Source: Hirsutella rhossiliensis
Lineage: Eukaryota > Ascomycota > Sordariomycetes > Hypocreales > Ophiocordycipitaceae
NCBI RefSeq assembly: GCF_020360975.1
Contig: NW_025408667.1
Coordinates: 10,292,001-10,356,000, forward strand
DNA length: 64,000 nt
Direction of reading: 5' to 3'
This document shows positions 23,214 to 35,339 of this stretch, piece by piece. The position numbers and the translations under genes are program-made. The notes beneath the pieces were generated by a model. That model searched no databases and was not told where the DNA came from. It saw only the letters and a program-made list of their open reading frames with translations. How positions within the stretch are numbered: the first letter of the stretch is position 1; each line of letters starts with the position of its first letter.

Positions 23214-26200
23214 TTAGCTCTTAGTCCCTACCTTCTACTTATTTAGCTTTAAAAGAGTAGATTCTATATAAGGGTAGGATAAACTAAGTAATTATTACTA
23301 AAGCTAAAGGCAACGCTCTATTAAGCTAATAGCCTCCGTATAACGACCTTAGCTCTCTTAAGTAAAAGCAAGGTTAGCTATACTAGTTAGTATATTAAGA
23401 TAATCGGCCCTAAGCTTTATCTTATAGGTCTCTATAACCTATATAAATAGCTTCTTAGCCTCCTCTTACTAGCCCTAGTTCTAAAACGTCGACGCTAGGT
23501 TAGCTATACTAGTTAGCGTATTAAGATAATCGGCCCTAAGTTTTATCTTATAAGTCTTTATAACCTATACTTCTAGCTTCTTAGCCTCCTCTTACTAGCC
23601 TTAGTTCTAAAATATTAATACTAGGTTAGCTATACTAGTTAGCGTATTAAGATAATCGGCCCTAAGTTTTATCTTATAAGTCTTTATAACCTATACTTCT
23701 AGCTTCTTAGCCTCCTCTTACTAGCCTTAGTTCTAAAATATTAATACTAGGTTAGCTATACTAGTTAGCGTATTAAGATAATCGGCCCTAAGCTTTATTT
23801 TATAAGTCTTTATTACCTATACTTTTAGCTTCTTAGCCTCCTCCTACTAGCCTTAGTTCCTATATATTAACGCTAGGTTAGCTATACTAGTTAGCGTATT
23901 AAGATAATTAGCCCTAAGCTTTATCTTATAAGTCTTTATTACTTATATATCTAGCTTCTTAGCCTCCTCCTACTAGCTTTAGTTCTAAAACATCGACGCT
24001 AGGTTAGCTATACTAATTAGCGTATTAAGATAATTAGCCCTAAGCTTTATCTTACTTATCTTTATTACCTATACTCTTAACTTCTTAGCCTCTTTTTACT
24101 AGCCTTAGTTCCTATATATTAACGCTAGGTTAGCTATACTAGTTAGCGTATTAAGATAATCGGCCTTAAGCTTAGTCTTACTTATCTTTATTACCTATAC
24201 TTCTAGCTTCTTAGCCTCCTCTTACTAGCCTTAGTTCCTATATATCGATACTAGGTTAGCTATACTAGTTAGTATATTAAGATAATCGGCCCTAAGCTTT
24301 ATCTTACTTATCTTTATTACTTATATATCTAGCTTCTTAGCTTCCTCTTACTAGCCCTAGTTCTTATATATCGACGCTAAGTTAGCTATATTAGTTAGTA
24401 TATTAAGATAATTAGCCTTAAGCTTTATTTTACTTATCTCTATTACTTATATTTCTAGCTTTTTAGCCTCTTCTTACTAGCCTTAGTTCTTATATATTAA
24501 CGCTAGGTTAGCTATACTAGTTAGCGTAGTAAGATAATTAGCCCTAAGCTTTATCTTACTTATCTTTATTACTTATACTTCTAGCTTCTTAGCCTCCTCT
24601 TACTAGCTTTAGTTCCTATATATTAACGCTAGGTTAGCTATACTAATTAATATAAAAGGATAATCGGCCCTAAGCTTTATCTTATAAGTCTTTATTACTT
24701 ATACTCCTAACTTCTTAGCCTCCTCTTACTAGCCTTAGTTTTTATACGTTAACGCTAGGTTAGCTATACTAGTTAGTATATTAGGATAATCGGCCTTAAG
24801 CTTTATCTTACTTATCTTTATTATATATATATCTAGCTTCTTAGCCTCCTCCTACTAGCCTTAGTTCCTATATATCGATGCTAAGTTAGCTATACTAGTT
24901 AGCGTATTAAGATAATTAGCTTTAAGCTTTATCTTATTTATCTTTATTACTTATACTTCTAGCTTCTTAGCCTCCTCTTACTAGCCCTAGTTCCTATATA
25001 TTAACGCTAGGTTAGCTATATTAGTTAGTATATTAAGATAATCGGCCTTAAGCTTTATCTTACTTATCTTTATTACTTATACTTTTAGCTTCTCGGCCTC
25101 TTCTTACTAGCCTTAGTTCCTATATATCGACGCTAGGTTAGCTATACTAGTTAGCGTAAAAGGATAATTAGCCCTAAGCTTTATCTTATAAGTCTTTATT
25201 ACTTATACTCTTAACTTCTTAGCCTCCTTTTACCGGCCTTAGTTCCTATATATTAACGCTAGGTTAGCTATACTAGTTAGTATAAAGGGATAATTAGCCT
25301 TAAGCTTTATCTTATAAGTCTTTATTACTTATACTTTTAACTTCTTAGCCTCTTCTTACTAGCCTTAGTTCTTATATATCGACGCTAGGTTAGCTATACT
25401 AGTTAGCGTATTAAGATAATCGGCCCTAAGCTTAGTCTTACTTATTTTTATTACTTATACTTTTAGCTTCTTAGCCTCCTCTTACTAGCCTTAGTTCTTA
25501 TATATTAACGCTAAGTTAGCTATACTAGTTAGCGTATTAAGATAATCGGCCCTAAGCTTAGTCTTACTTATCTCTATTACTTATATAAATAGCTTCTTAG
25601 CCTCCTCTTACTAGCCCTAGTCCTTATACGTCGACGCTAGGTTAGCTATACTACTTAGTATATTAAGATGCTCCTTACCTAGCACCCTCTTTTAGATCTT
25701 AATAGTATCTATACTAAGTTTCTTTACGTTGCTTTATTTACCCTCGAAACCTAAGTAGCTAGCTATATAATAAAGTAAGGACGCCTTTACCTTCTTACTA
25801 TCCCCTAGGCCGCTAGTCTTAATCTTTAGTATAGCGTTTATATATAGTAGATATATATTATATACCGTTTAGTTCTTAAACCTTTAAAAAGGATATATTT
25901 ACGATACTATTAATAGCGCTTCCTACCTAAACTTACTTATCTTACTATCGTTAATAAGCTACTTTCCCGTTACTTACTATACTAGCCGATATATATCTAA
26001 GCTACTACTTTTCTTCTTTAAGATAAGACTAAAGGCCTTTAGTAGCTTAATAGATTTTATTAGCTCTATATTGCTCTTTAGGCCTCTATTACGTTCCTAT
26101 ATACTATAGTATAATAGAAACGATATCGGAATACCCTACTAGTTAAATAGGCTTATTAGCGAAAGATAATTACCCGCTAATATATCTTATTCTTTAATCT

Positions 26201-28171
26201 ATTAGAACGAGAGTATCTATATTTACGCTACTGCTTATAGAGCCTTTAAGACCCGTCCGATCGTTTTAAACTCTTTGCTTAGTAAGTTAACGATACTTTA
26301 GTTACTCTCGCTAAGTAGCGTAAGGTACGATTCTATAGAAACGCTATTCTCTTAAATAAAAGCGGCTGCTTAGGTAAGGGCGAGTAAAAGGTGCTTTAGT
26401 TAAGAAGAGAGCTCCGATAATTTAGTAAGGGTAAAAAAAACGCCTTCTAGTATTATATAAAGTAGGCCTTCTAACTTATCGTCCTTTATATAATCTACCT
26501 CGATTAAACTCTACCCTTTAGAGAACCTTACCGCCGACTTCTTATTCTACGTTATAACTAAAATAGCTCTATATCTATACTTAAGAAGGTAGCGTGCGAA
26601 ATTTCTATTACTTAAGAATATACTTATAGTCGGCCTACTTAGATTAAAGAAGAGCTTTATATAAGCTACCGCCTATAATCCTTCCTTCCTAGCTATCTAT
26701 TTACTAGTAATAATATATCCGTCTTAAAGTCGTTATACCTTAGAATCTTATATTCCTACGTAATTATATTAAAGGACTAGTAGAACCGCTTAGCGTTACT
26801 TATAAAGACCTAAAATACTAGTACCTCTAAATACGTCTCCTAAAGCTAATAGATATACGCTAGCGCGATTTAGGTTTTCCTTATTTAGTTAGTAATAAAG
26901 TAATATATAGTTAAAGCTACTTACCCTATACCGCCTAGACTAAAGAGCGTAATCTACGCTTACGACTTACTTATAAGTTATTATAATTCCTAAAGAATAG
27001 AGCTTTAACTAATAAAAGCGTTATTTTTTAAAAATAAAATAATAACTATAAAGTATATAAGAACTTATTTACTTAAATTTATAAACGAAAGACTAACCTA
27101 CGTATACTAAGGGCCGGTAGATTACTTAGGAATATTACCTACCCTAAAAATAATTAGCAAACTACCTAAAGTATTATAAGTATAACGCTATTACGTACTA
27201 TAAGTACTTAAAGGCACTTAATAGTTTAAGAATGCCTTTACGTATACCGCTACCGTTACTATAGTATAATTTTACTATACCTTAGTCTTATAGCTATCTA
27301 TATAGTTATAGGCGCCCTTAATTACTACGTATAGGAAGCTATCTTATACTCCGGCGCCCTTTATCTTAAAGCCGATAATATTCTCCCGTTATACGATAGC
27401 GTTACGCTCTTCTCTAGCCTTTATTACCGTATCGCTAGACGCGATTAAGCTAAAGAGAACGGTAGGCTATAGTACCCCTTAATCGAGGCGACGGCGTAGG
27501 ACTAACTTACCGCTATATCCGTATTCTTCGCACGTTATCCTATCGCGAATATAACGATATTTCGATTTAAAGAGCCGGTTATACCTAATACCTAGGTACT
27601 CCGCTTTTAGTTCTAGATCTTCCTTAAGCTTATCTAGATTACTAGCTATCTTACTTCTTAGCGTCCTTTAGCCGCGGACGCCCTTTAGCTTTACTAATAG
27701 CCCGCGGATCTCTATATTAGGCCGCCCTAAAGAGTCTAGAAGAGTATCTTTACGCACGAAGCTCTTAGGTAGCTATCGTCTAAGATTATATTAGACGACC
27801 CTATCGCTAATAATTACGTCGCTAAGTATAATCTCGTCCTTACTACTAGGTATAAAGGGCGCCGCGCTATAGACGCTAACTATAAGAGCGAGCTTAATAT
27901 TAGGAAAGCTAGTACGATAGTTAGCCGTAACGGCCGCCGCGTTAGCTTTCCCTATACTAGGTATATAGGTAAGCACGATATTATAGCGGCTAATATAGCT
28001 AGTAGAGTAAGCGTTAGGGTCCCTAGAGGCTTTATTATAAGGGGGCCCTTCGTCGTCTTAATAGCGGTCGAAGAGAGCCTCTATAGTATCTACCTTAATA
28101 GTAAGGGCATAAATAATAGCAATCTTAAAGTCGCGATGATCGGCTAGGCGTGCTACTCGAGCTATAGTTAT
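23214..28171 (-). pseudogene. NLR-type STAND gene: PNP_UDP, NB-ARC, TPR repeats, RIPped
   Basis: Fungal NLRs detect non-self and trigger incompatibility or immune-like responses. Domain order from the right: a PNP_UDP nucleoside-phosphorylase-like domain (about 27,100-28,150). Part of it is the open frame 27,791-27,976 with Gly-Lys-Ala-Asn-Ala-Ala-Ala-Val-Thr-Ala-Asn, and a Gly-Ala-Gly-Val segment lies near 27,345. Next comes an NB-ARC ATPase with P-loop at 26,925-26,951 (Gly-Gly-Ile-Gly, the Lys-Thr lost), an Ala-Ala-Ala-Phe-Ile motif at about 26,340-26,380, and Leu-Asp-x-x-Arg-Leu-Val at about 25,985-26,003. About 19 TPR repeats follow (23,371-25,764). The start ATG has become ATA (28,171 or 28,165) and the stop is at 23,214-23,216. 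The PNP part is in a different frame from NB-ARC and TPR, so an intron or indel lies near 27,050. Size is about 1,650 codons, normal for the family. Confidence 0.9.
23371..25764 (-). repeat. 19 tandem 126-bp units encoding TPR repeats
   Basis: The core AGGTTAGCTATACTAG recurs at 23,371 and then every 126 bp without one exception to 25,639 (19 positions). Each unit is 42 codons on the minus strand, the length of a kinesin-light-chain-type TPR. The first unit in coding order (25,639-25,764) is divergent and the last, below 23,371, is degenerate, as usual at the ends of such arrays. Inner units differ mainly by C/T and G/A changes. The absence of any indel implies the array was under coding constraint until RIP killed it. 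Confidence 0.95.
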
Positions 28172-29385
28172 AGGACTAGCTTAATTACGCTAGATCCTAA
28201 ATAAAACCCGGCCGGGTTATCTTATCGTAACTATAAATTATCTATACGGCGTTTATTACCCCGCTCTAACTATATTTAGTTACTAGTACCTACTTTAATA
28301 TTAGTTATCTAGTTACTAACCTTAGTAACTAAGCACCTTTACTACGTAGGAAGGCGCTAACGCTGCCTTCCCTATACTATTTCTAGTAGCCGCTTAAGCG
28401 CACTATCTACTAAAAAATAACTACCTACGATAGAGGCGTGTTAGATATTTAGCTCTATATAGGTTAGAGATAGTATTAGGCAATTAATAAGAATTCTCTA
28501 AAGAATAGGAAGTTAGTAAACGAGCTATAGGGAATTATATAGCTCTTTATATATAAATAAAAGGTTTATTTCCTACCTACGTATTAGCTATTACCTAGTA
28601 GGTAATAGCGGCTTTACGTAGTAATATCGCTACTTTATAAGTAATTATCTTAGGCAGGCTTAATATACGATATAGTGCCTAATTATAGCTTTAACTACTC
28701 GTCGTATTAAGCTTTAATTAAACTATATTATACTATTAGTTTTAAAAGATATATAGTATACGCTATAGGTAGCTATGCTTTATATAGTATCTACCGGTAT
28801 AGCGGCTAAGTAAGAAATATATATTAAAGGCCTTGCTTAATAAACAGGATTTCTAACGCTTAATATTACGGCTCGATCGTCGCTAATAAGCAATCGATTA
28901 TATTAAACTAATACGTTATATACCTATAAGATATATTTATCTCTATCTTAGTACTTAAATAAGGCCCTTTATATTTACGTCCTTATAAAGTTATATTCTC
29001 CGGCTACTTATATCTACCTTATATTATTAGTATATAAAGAATAGAAATAAAGGTAATGTCTTTAATAAGCTACTTTATTACTCTTACGATCGCTAGAGGT
29101 TACTATACTAAGATCTATATAATATACTTAGGAGGTATATACGCTAAAGATATCGTAGTAACTCCTACCGCTAAGATACTCCCTATCTAGTAAGTTAATA
29201 GGAATATTACCTATCCTAGGTTAAGTAATAACGAAGTCGCTATTATCGTAAGCGTTCTTCTAAGTATATTTTTATAGGGCTCGGGATCGTTTAGGTCTAC
29301 TAGTAAAGAAGTTTAAGGCCTAGTAGTATAAAGTAACGCGATATCGAGTATAATATTCGTCGGAGGCGCTGTATTTTCTATCCCT
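28172..29385. other. RIPped DNA upstream of the NLR, no recognised gene
   Basis: This should contain the NLR promoter. Frames on the plus strand near 28,900-29,385 may be the start of the collagen-like remnant that follows, but no domain is legible. Confidence 0.4.
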
Positions 29386-29389
29386 ATAA

Positions 29390-29530
29390 CCTAGGTCGCC
29401 TAGACCGCTTAGTTTAATAGGTTTAATAGGTCTCTAAGACCTACTAGGCCCGGCCGGAAATTTAGGGCCTATAGGGGATCTCGGGCCTCTAGGTAACGTC
29501 GGTCCGCCCGGTTAAGATAGTTAGGAGGGC
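29390..29530 (+). pseudogene. collagen-like Gly-X-Y remnant
   Basis: On the plus strand about eleven codon triplets place glycine at nearly every third residue, with Pro common in the next position (for example GPAGNLGPIGDLGPLG). The underlying DNA has a 9-bp period of GGN codons. One Gly position reads Asp and two are followed by stops that could be RIPped Gln codons. The minus strand reads as Pro/Ser/Thr-rich, so a coding assignment is only moderately secure. No start or end is identifiable. Confidence 0.4.
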
Positions 29531-29689
29531 TATAATAGATACTATAAGCGTAATAGTTAGGATAGTTAAGATAGGCGTCCTAGTAAGGACGGGTAAGATA
29601 GTAAAGATAGTCGCTATAGTCCCGCTATATATAGTAGAATCAACGTATATAGCTTTATAAACGCACCGACCCGCGTAAGCCTAGGACAT

Positions 29690-29830
29690 CGGCCGAAAAG
29701 TTCCTTAATATATACTTCTACGGAAATACTATTCGCCTAAATAAAGGCGGCCGCTTAGACGAGAGTAGCGGAGGATGCTCTATTTAAGATAAGAGCTCTA
29801 TTAATCTAGATAGCTAAGGAGCTAGAACGG
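29690..29830 (-). pseudogene. second NB-ARC fragment
   Basis: About 50 bases at 29,718-29,770 align with 26,333-26,385 of the NLR and encode the same NB-ARC motif (Gln-Ala-Ala-Ala-Phe-Ile-Gln-x-Asn-Ser on the minus strand). Similarity fades on both sides and the neighbouring frames do not continue as NB-ARC. It is probably the remainder of a second NLR or a partial duplication. Confidence 0.45.
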
Positions 29831-30199
29831 GTCGCCCTATAGTCGGCCCTAAAATAAAATAAGAATAACGTAAAGGGACCTACGCTAAATATAGCCTAAG
29901 TCTTTTAGCGTACGCTAAAACTACGCGTAAGCTAGAAAGCTAAAGCTCCTCCTAGCTTAAAGCTATTAGCTAGCGTTAGGTTAAGCTCGTATATACTTAC
30001 TAAAGCCTAAGATAGAATAGGTCGATATATATACTTCTTAGATAGCTTAAAACTTTACTTATAAGGTAATCTAACTACCCCTACTAAGTTACCCGTATAC
30101 TATAGTATATATTACCCTACTAACGCTTAGCTCTACTTACGGAGATATACGTTTAAATATAAGAGAGCCCGCTAGTAAGTATATATACGTTATATTATA

Positions 30200-33100
30200 G
30201 GCTACTCTATCTACGATTATAAGAGCCTAGGCGCCTCTAGTTTCTTTATCTACCTATTAGTCTCCTTAACTCTATAATTAACCTAAGACGTATATTATAC
30301 TATAATTATATAACTGCTATCCTTTACGACCTTATAGAAATAGTTCTTTACGTTTAACTAATTACGATTCTTATCGAATAAATAGAACCCCTTTCTCCTA
30401 TACTTAATTACTATCCGCTTTATAGGTAACGGATCTAAAGAGTATACTTCGACTAAATCGGAAATCGTAAAGCTAGCGTTAGGTTCTACGTTTACGAAGT
30501 TAATACGTAGTATAGCTCCCCTTAATAGCCTATTTCTACCCGTTTTAGCTATAAGATACTACTACTCTTCGTTAGGGTTATATACTAGTAGTTCTACGAA
30601 ATCGAATCTTATACCCCGATTAGTTTACTTTTATATAATAGCGCCTTAGTACTCTATTTCTTTTAGATCTAGGGCTTTAGGTATATATTCCCTTTATAAA
30701 AGCGTTACCGACTCTTATTCTTTATTTCTTTCTTTACCCTCTTCTTATAACTCTTTATAATTTACCTACTCTTAAGCTAGTACCGAGACTACTATCTTCT
30801 ACCTTCTATTTAGTTTAACCTACTCTAGCTCTACTATTCTCTTTAAACGATCTAGCTTCTCTTACTTTAGAATTAAGTCTTATTATAACGTATTAAGTCT
30901 TATACTTTTATCTCGTACTTAATAATTTATCCTATTAAGCCTCCCTTACTATAAAGATTCCTCCTCCTATAATTATTCTAGCCTTAGGCTTTAGTCTCGT
31001 ACCTACTAATATATTTCCTAGAGCTTTGCTCGCTTTAATTTAAGCTCCTATCTTATAAGAGCTAGTATTATATCCTTTTCGGCTATTAGTATTAGCTCGC
31101 TACTATTTTCTAATTATCTTATTTACCCGCCTTTAGAATATATATCGTTTGTTTTTTCGGTATATTATTACTTATAGTAACCGTTATTATAAGAAGACTT
31201 TTAATCGATATAGGTAGTCTAAAATAGGCGTAGTAAACGGACTATTAAATAAATATCGATATTATTTCCGTTTACTTAGTATCGAGCTTATTCTCTATCT
31301 ATAAAAGAAAGAGCAGCGCTTTATTATAATTATAATTAAGAGTATTTAGTCGGCCGTATCGCTTTAGTAGCTAGTCGCGCTACTTAATATCCTCTTCTCC
31401 CTTAGCTATCTCGTTACTTTTAAAAATAGGCACTATAGCTATAAATATAGCTATTATCTACTAGATATATCCCTCTTAGTTACTATAATAATACTAACTA
31501 AGCTTACGAGCTATATAGAGAGCGTGCTTAGTAATCTCTTAATCTATTAGCTTTTATAAGATATCTTATATCTTATTTAAGTTAAACCTAAGTTAAGAGG
31601 TAAGGGAAGCTAGTTCGTATAATACTATCTTGTCTACCTTCGTCTATAATACTACTAGAATATCTTTTTTCTATTTAGTAGTAGGTAGGTCTCTAAAGTT
31701 ATAAAAGGCTATAAGCTATAGTTACTAAATCCTAAGATCTAAGCGAGTCTTAATATTTCTAGCTATACTTCTAAAGGTCGTATTAAATAGCTAAATAATA
31801 TACCTATTACTCTATTAATTAGTATTACTAAAAACTTCTTTTAAGCGGCTCGCTATTATATCTTTTTACTTAACGTTTAGTACGTTCTTAATATAATTAG
31901 CGATATTACTAAGAAACTTTCTATCCTTAAAAAACGTATATAAGGACGGGATAAGGCATCGCCGAGAAGTATTATAGACCCTTAACTAGAGCTCTTACTA
32001 TTGCTTAGGAGGAAAGTTTTTAAAAAGGGAGCTACTTCCTAGCCGCGCTAATAGTAAGTTATAGTCTATAGAGTAAGTACCTAGCGCTATACCTTAGAGT
32101 GCCTTAACCGTCTCTCGCGTAATCTATTATATTATTGCTACTTTACTATTATAGACGCTATACTACTATCTATAAATATATCTTAAATAGAAAAGATTTA
32201 CTTAATTCCTATTAGTATTCCTATCGATAATAGTTAGCTTCTATAGGCGATATATACCTCGTTATATTTTATACCTAGTAGCTAATATACGACGCTTAAC
32301 CGGAAGCCCTTAAATAGCCTTAAAACGTTTAAAAGAGCATCGAAAGTAGCGCTATACTTTCTACTCTTTAATAGTTAGTTAAATAGTCTCTAGCTATTCT
32401 CGCGAGTTATAAGTCGAGCTAGCTATAAGTTTTTAAAAAAGGCGTTTTCCTTACTATAAACTCCCTAGAACTATCTTATTATAATATATATATCTCTATT
32501 ATTAAGCTTCTTTTAATAGTTATAACTATCGGTAAGTAAAAGCTATAATTTAATGCTTAAATCTATATTAAGTTAACTAAAGAGCTATAATAAGTAGTAG
32601 AACTAATAGACTATTTAAATAAAGATCGACTACCTAACGTTTCTTAGAGCCTTAGAAAACCTTATTAGCTACCGCGAGACGATTATAACTATTAAGGCAC
32701 TTAAGCTTAACCTTAGGGGGAAACTCTAATTCTAGATATAGTAAGATATCGGCTATAAGACCGCCGCTTAGTATTAAGGCGCGAGCGGTTACCGCCTCTA
32801 AGACCTACTAGCTAATAGCCGCCTTTATATAGTAGCGCCTATCCTCTTAGTAGTAGCTATACTCTTTACGAAATATCCTTTTTAAGGTATTAACTTAACG
32901 GTTTTATAAGCTTAAAGATCTTTTCTATAATAGGTCCGTAAACTATAAAGAAGCTACCTATATACTCGCGGTGCCGTAATACTTTAAATGCTATTTATCC
33001 TCGATACGCCGATTAACCGTTATAAACCTACTAGCGGCTATAGCGCGATTATATATAAATATTAAATAAAGCGTAAAGAACGCTAGGAGTAGATAAGGGT

Positions 33101-33300
33101 TCCTAGAGCTTTATATAGATAGGGTATTATAAATAACGTATCTAAAATTAGCTATATATACCGATTATTACCCTTTTTAGGCCGTACTAGCAGCTTATTA
33201 ATTTATTAAAAAGCTCTTTCCTTCTTAGTAAGACTATTTTAATATTTCCGTTTATTACTAGTAAAACCTAGAAAGAAAAAGTATAACGAAAGGTCTAAAT
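30200..33300 (-). pseudogene. DUF3723-family gene, RIPped
   Basis: DUF3723 proteins are large, of unknown function, and recurrent Starship cargo. On the minus strand the central domain is legible: Ser-Ala-Thr-Phe-Asp-Ala-Leu-Leu near 32,340, and Ile-Pro-Ser-Leu-Tyr-Thr-Phe-Phe-Lys-Asp at about 31,925-31,960, a hallmark of the family. Then come a long Glu/Gln/Leu-rich coiled coil (about 30,690-31,150) and the C-terminal block with Asp-Leu-Val-Glu-Val near 30,450, Arg-Lys-Gly-Phe near 30,390 and Asp-Gly-Ser-Tyr near 30,310. Length (about 1,000 codons) and order fit the family. The N-terminal limit is uncertain because the family start was not found. Many stops of RIP type. It is divergent to the kinase remnant on its right. 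Confidence 0.8.
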
Positions 33301-33429
33301 CGGATTCGTAAATCCCTATTTCCTTAGGTTAAGCTACTAAGGGTCGTCTAAGTAAATTAAGATAGTCGCCGAGCTATAAAGGCTATATCTATAAGAACGG
33401 GCTTGCCGTAGACTAATTATAAGAAGATA

Positions 33430-34095
33430 TATAGTCTATAACTAAGAGAGTATAAGCTAGTCGTTATTACTAAGAGGAAGAGCTTATCTTTCGATCTTAT
33501 ATTAGTTTATTACTATATAGATCTTAGCGAACGTTAATATAAAATACTAAAGTCGATTTAATATCCTAACTTTATTACTATATATAAGGTTTATAAGGAA
33601 TAGTCTAGCTAGTATATTATTATAAGTATATAACTCGTTCTCTTTAAAAGGTAATTAGTAATCTATATCTTAATAGCCTAAGTCTTACTACTATTATAGG
33701 ATAAGTATAATCCTTATATCTTTAGTATAAGGCTTTCTAACGTAACTAGATCGTCTTTACTTTAAGCTATCTTAGAGACTAAGGACTACGCTTTAGCTCC
33801 CTAACTTATTTTAGTATTTTACTATATCCTAGTAGGAGGGTTAATTTATATAGGTTACCCCCCCTATTTAATATACCGGGAGTTAACGAGCGTTATAGAT
33901 AGCTAGGAGAACTATATTAAATCTAATTTAAACGACGATATACGAAGCCTAGGTAACGTAATAATAGAGTTAATAGAGGGCTTTATTAAAGAAGGCGCTA
34001 ATATTAGTCTTAAGGAACTAAAGCGTCAGGATTTAGATGCCTTAAGCTTTTTAGGTATAATAACGTCCGCTTCGTTAGCGAAAGAGCTTCTTTAA
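33430..34095 (+). pseudogene. protein-kinase-like remnant, C-terminal part
   Basis: The clearest part is the last 55 codons (33,928-34,095). They read Asp-Ile-Arg-Ser-Leu-Gly-x-x-Ile-Ile-Glu-Leu-Ile, as in the helix after the activation segment of fungal kinase-like proteins, then a Phe-Leu-x-x-x-Thr-Ser-Ala segment and a TAA stop at 34,093-34,095. Upstream frames resemble kinase N- and C-lobe linkers, with a hinge-like Gln-Leu-Val-Tyr-Tyr stretch near 33,610, and one frame change near 33,700. No HRD or DFG triad is legible, so it may have been a pseudokinase even before RIP. Few stops remain in the last part because it has few Gln or Trp codons. Confidence 0.6.
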
Positions 34096-35339
34096 GTTTA
34101 TATTATTCTTATTTCTTAAGTTCTTTACTAACTATCTTTAGTATCCTTTCCTCTATTCGTAGTAGAGAGATAGACTTAAAGGCCTTATATCTTTTATTAC
34201 GACCTAGACTTAGTAGAGTTACTAGTATCTTAGGTAGTAAAAGGAGTAAATATCTAGTATTAATTCTTCGTTAATTTTATTAAGAAAAATAAGAGAAGTA
34301 GCACCTAAACTAAGTATCGCGTTAAACGGCTAGGTATATAGCGGATATAGAAAACACTATATAATCCGTATATATATTAGTTTATTCTCCTTTATTCGTT
34401 AGATAATTCTTATATAATTATTATTAGTTAATTAGCTATTTTATATTCTACTCTTAATCGGTATAGAAACCTCCTTAATATACCGCTAATTATATAATAC
34501 TAGGGCTAGTTAGTAAAGCGTAAATTTAGTCGCCCGCGATCTATTATATATATACTTACTAGCGCGCTACCCTATATTAAGAAGCGAAATATCGTTAATA
34601 AAGGTAAGCGTTAGTAGAGTAATATATACCGTCCTATTAGTAGGCGCGTTAGCTTCTTCTTATAGACGCGTTAGCGGATATATACGAGCTTAATCTAATA
34701 CTAGCTAATAAGTTTAAGCTAAGGGGAGCCTTAACGTCTTAGCTTATATAATATTATAGTATACGCTAAAGGGCTTAAGCCTTATATAGCATATACCCTT
34801 AATAGCGTTAGCTCTACCTTACTCGTAGCTAAGCTAGTTAACCTATTTACTATACTAGTATAATAATAAATATAGCCGCTATCTTATTATATTACCTATA
34901 GTACTACTAGATCGGCTATGCTTTTTTCCTTATAGCGGTCTAAAAAGAAATATCCTACTATACTAGATACGGTTTTACTTTTCTACGTCCTTTTTCCCTA
35001 TTTTACTACTTTTTATATAATAGCCTAAAAAGGAGAAAATATATATTTAGCACGGGGTCTTCGTATAAAGTATATTTCGGCTATATAATAATAGGTCGGA
35101 TTAGTGCCTTAGCGATTATATTATATATTTAAATTGCACCTAAAATCTATAGGTTAATACTATACCCTTAGATAAATTAAATGTTTTTATATAATAGAAA
35201 AGCTATCGATTTAGCTTTAAAAGGAGGAGGGGGCGGTCGGTTAGTTTTTTCCCGACCGCCTACTACCTAGTTAGGCCTTTTTTAGCGATAATATATAAGG
35301 GCTCTTTTGCCTTTAGCCTCTTTTTTAATTCTTTTATAT
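34096..35339. other. RIPped DNA between kinase and ferric reductase
   Basis: A plus-strand frame with basic and hydrophobic stretches can be followed at about 34,140-34,900, but I recognise no domain. A GC-rich hairpin is at 35,232-35,260. The ferric reductase promoter should lie just to its right. Confidence 0.4.
35232..35260. repeat. GC-rich 9-bp inverted repeat
   Basis: GGCGGTCGG and CCGACCGCC are separated by 11 bases that include a T6 run. The arms contain no CpA or TpG, so RIP had nothing to change in them, which may be why it is still perfect. Confidence 0.4.

Noticed and set aside
23371..25764. Regular array of similar units, at first sight CRISPR-like or a satellite
   Set aside because: The period is exactly 126 bp with the whole unit conserved, and the units translate as 42-residue TPRs in frame with an NB-ARC domain. 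It is a coding repeat in a eukaryote.
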